From the NCBI GenBank assembly GCA_003646715.1, contig QMLL01000107.1, positions 1 to 6,272 of the forward strand: a stretch of DNA of 6,272 bases, read 5' to 3'. The notes beneath the pieces were generated by a model. The model had not been told where the DNA came from and ran no database searches. It worked only from the letters and a program-made list of their open reading frames with translations. Below, in pieces: positions 5,687 through 6,272 of the stretch. Every line of letters starts with the position of its first letter. The first letter of the stretch is position 1. The translations under genes were made by a program, and so were the position numbers. Origin of the DNA: Deltaproteobacteria bacterium (GTDB lineage: Bacteria; Desulfobacterota; Syntrophobacteria; B119-G9).

Positions 5687-6272
5687 CTATATTGCAAACG
5701 CTTTATCTACCTGTGCCAGTAGTTGCTTTGGCCTAAATCCGAACAGCTCCACACTCGAGGAAGGACAAGTCGCAGCGCATGCTCCGCAACCTTTACACAA
5801 GGCCTCATTGACCTGGCAGATATGACGATCTTCTATATATGTTATGGCCCCAAAGGGACAAACCTCCAGACAACCCTGACAACCAACACAGGTCTCTGGG
5901 TTTATCTTTGATACTATGGCGTCTCCAAGGATCTTTCCCTTAGATAGGAAGGTAACTGCGCGAGAGGCAGCCCCAAGCCCTTGAGCAATCGCCTCATCTA
6001 CTGGTTTCGGTGAGTGGGCAAGGCCACATACAAACACACCATCGGTAGCGAAATCGATGGGGCGGAGTTTTACATGGGCTTCCACGAAAAAGCCGTCATC
6101 GTTGACCGGCAACTTAAACATTTGAGCAATCTTATTTTCCTTGGGGGCGACGATAGCACTTGCGAGGATAACCATATCAGCTTGAATGGTAATTTCTCTT
6201 TTAAGGATATACCCGGTGAAAGCTATTTGAAGCTCATCTCCAGCTCTCCTAACCGCTATTCCTTTATCAAAA
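5687..6272 (-). CDS. HdrA-like flavin/iron-sulfur oxidoreductase subunit, C-terminal part
   Basis: The C-terminal 194 residues of a protein of the heterodisulfide reductase subunit A family. These are FAD-dependent subunits of cytoplasmic electron-transfer or bifurcating complexes such as HdrABC and QmoA. The frame is open to the window edge (first full codon at 6271), and residues before the internal ATG at 6175 (AVRRAGDELQIAFTGY) fit the family, so the gene is cut by the window and does not start there. Visible features are the end of the FAD-binding Rossmann part (ITIQADMVILASAIVAP), the HdrA signature FVCGLAHSPKPVDEAIAQG and two ferredoxin motifs. The ferredoxin motifs are CVGCQGCLEVCPFG (C128, C131, C134, C138 of the visible part) and CKGCGACAATCPSS (C159, C162, C165, C169), enough for two [4Fe-4S] clusters. 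The C-terminus ends normally at TAG. The N-terminal FAD motif and any HdrB/HdrC partners lie outside the window, so the exact complex cannot be named. A terminator follows downstream. Confidence 0.9.
   Translation of the reverse strand, partial: FDKGIAVRRAGDELQIAFTGYILKREITIQADMVILASAIVAPKENKIAQMFKLPVNDDGFFVEAHVKLRPIDFATDGVFVCGLAHSPKPVDEAIAQGLGAASRAVTFLSKGKILGDAIVSKINPETCVGCQGCLEVCPFGAITYIEDRHICQVNEALCKGCGACAATCPSSSVELFGFRPKQLLAQVDKAFAI

Noticed and set aside
5687..6175. HdrA-like protein starting at the ATG at 6175
   Set aside because: Sequence upstream in the same frame to the window edge is open and fits the family, so this ATG is an internal methionine in ADMVILASA, not a start.
1..6272. 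CRISPR array, tRNA, insertion sequence, toxin-antitoxin or phage-defence system
   Set aside because: No direct-repeat array, tRNA-like fold, transposase motif, terminal inverted repeats or defence-type domains were seen. Almost all bases are explained by housekeeping, regulatory and redox genes.

Overview
The window looks like a chromosomal segment of a strict anaerobe. The most likely source is a Desulfobacterota (deltaproteobacterial) sulfate reducer or syntroph. This is an inference from gene content: an rnc / radical SAM / era cluster, a soluble PAS-GAF histidine kinase paired with an NtrC-type regulator, and an HdrA-like flavin/iron-sulfur subunit with two [4Fe-4S] ferredoxin motifs. No 16S or other taxonomic marker is present, so the assignment is tentative. 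No mobile element, CRISPR array, tRNA or rRNA was seen.

Layout. Positions 2-2126 (+ strand) hold a tightly packed operon: the 3' end of rnc (RNase III), a radical SAM gene of the Elp3-like type without an acetyltransferase domain, and era (ribosome-assembly GTPase). Adjacent genes overlap by 4 bp and 28 bp, which suggests translational coupling. A GC-rich hairpin beginning at the era stop codon lies between era and the convergent genes on the other strand. Positions 2175-5322 (- strand) hold a two-component system: an upstream cytoplasmic histidine kinase (PAS, GAF, HisKA, HATPase) and, 30 bp downstream, a sigma-54-dependent NtrC-family response regulator (receiver, AAA+, Fis-type HTH). Positions 5323-5686 are noncoding as far as I can tell and contain a good intrinsic terminator for the gene upstream. 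Positions 5687-6272 (- strand) are the C-terminal third or so of an HdrA-like protein that runs off the window.

How the genes work together. RNase III and Era both act on rRNA and 30S maturation. The radical SAM protein between them is therefore a candidate RNA-modification or RNA-related enzyme, but its substrate is unknown. The kinase/regulator pair is a complete phosphorelay module of the NtrB/NtrC type. It should sense an intracellular signal, since the kinase has no membrane segment, and activate sigma-54 promoters that are not visible here. The HdrA-like gene lies upstream on the same strand but is separated from the pair by a terminator, so shared regulation is not demonstrated.

The most notable irregularity is directly after the response-regulator stop codon. 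About 40 codons of convincing coding sequence continue in the +1 frame, and they start at an A6 run touching the stop codon. This points to a frameshifted (real, programmed, or sequencing-error) C-terminal extension. I did not find a clear, previously undescribed multi-gene system in this window.
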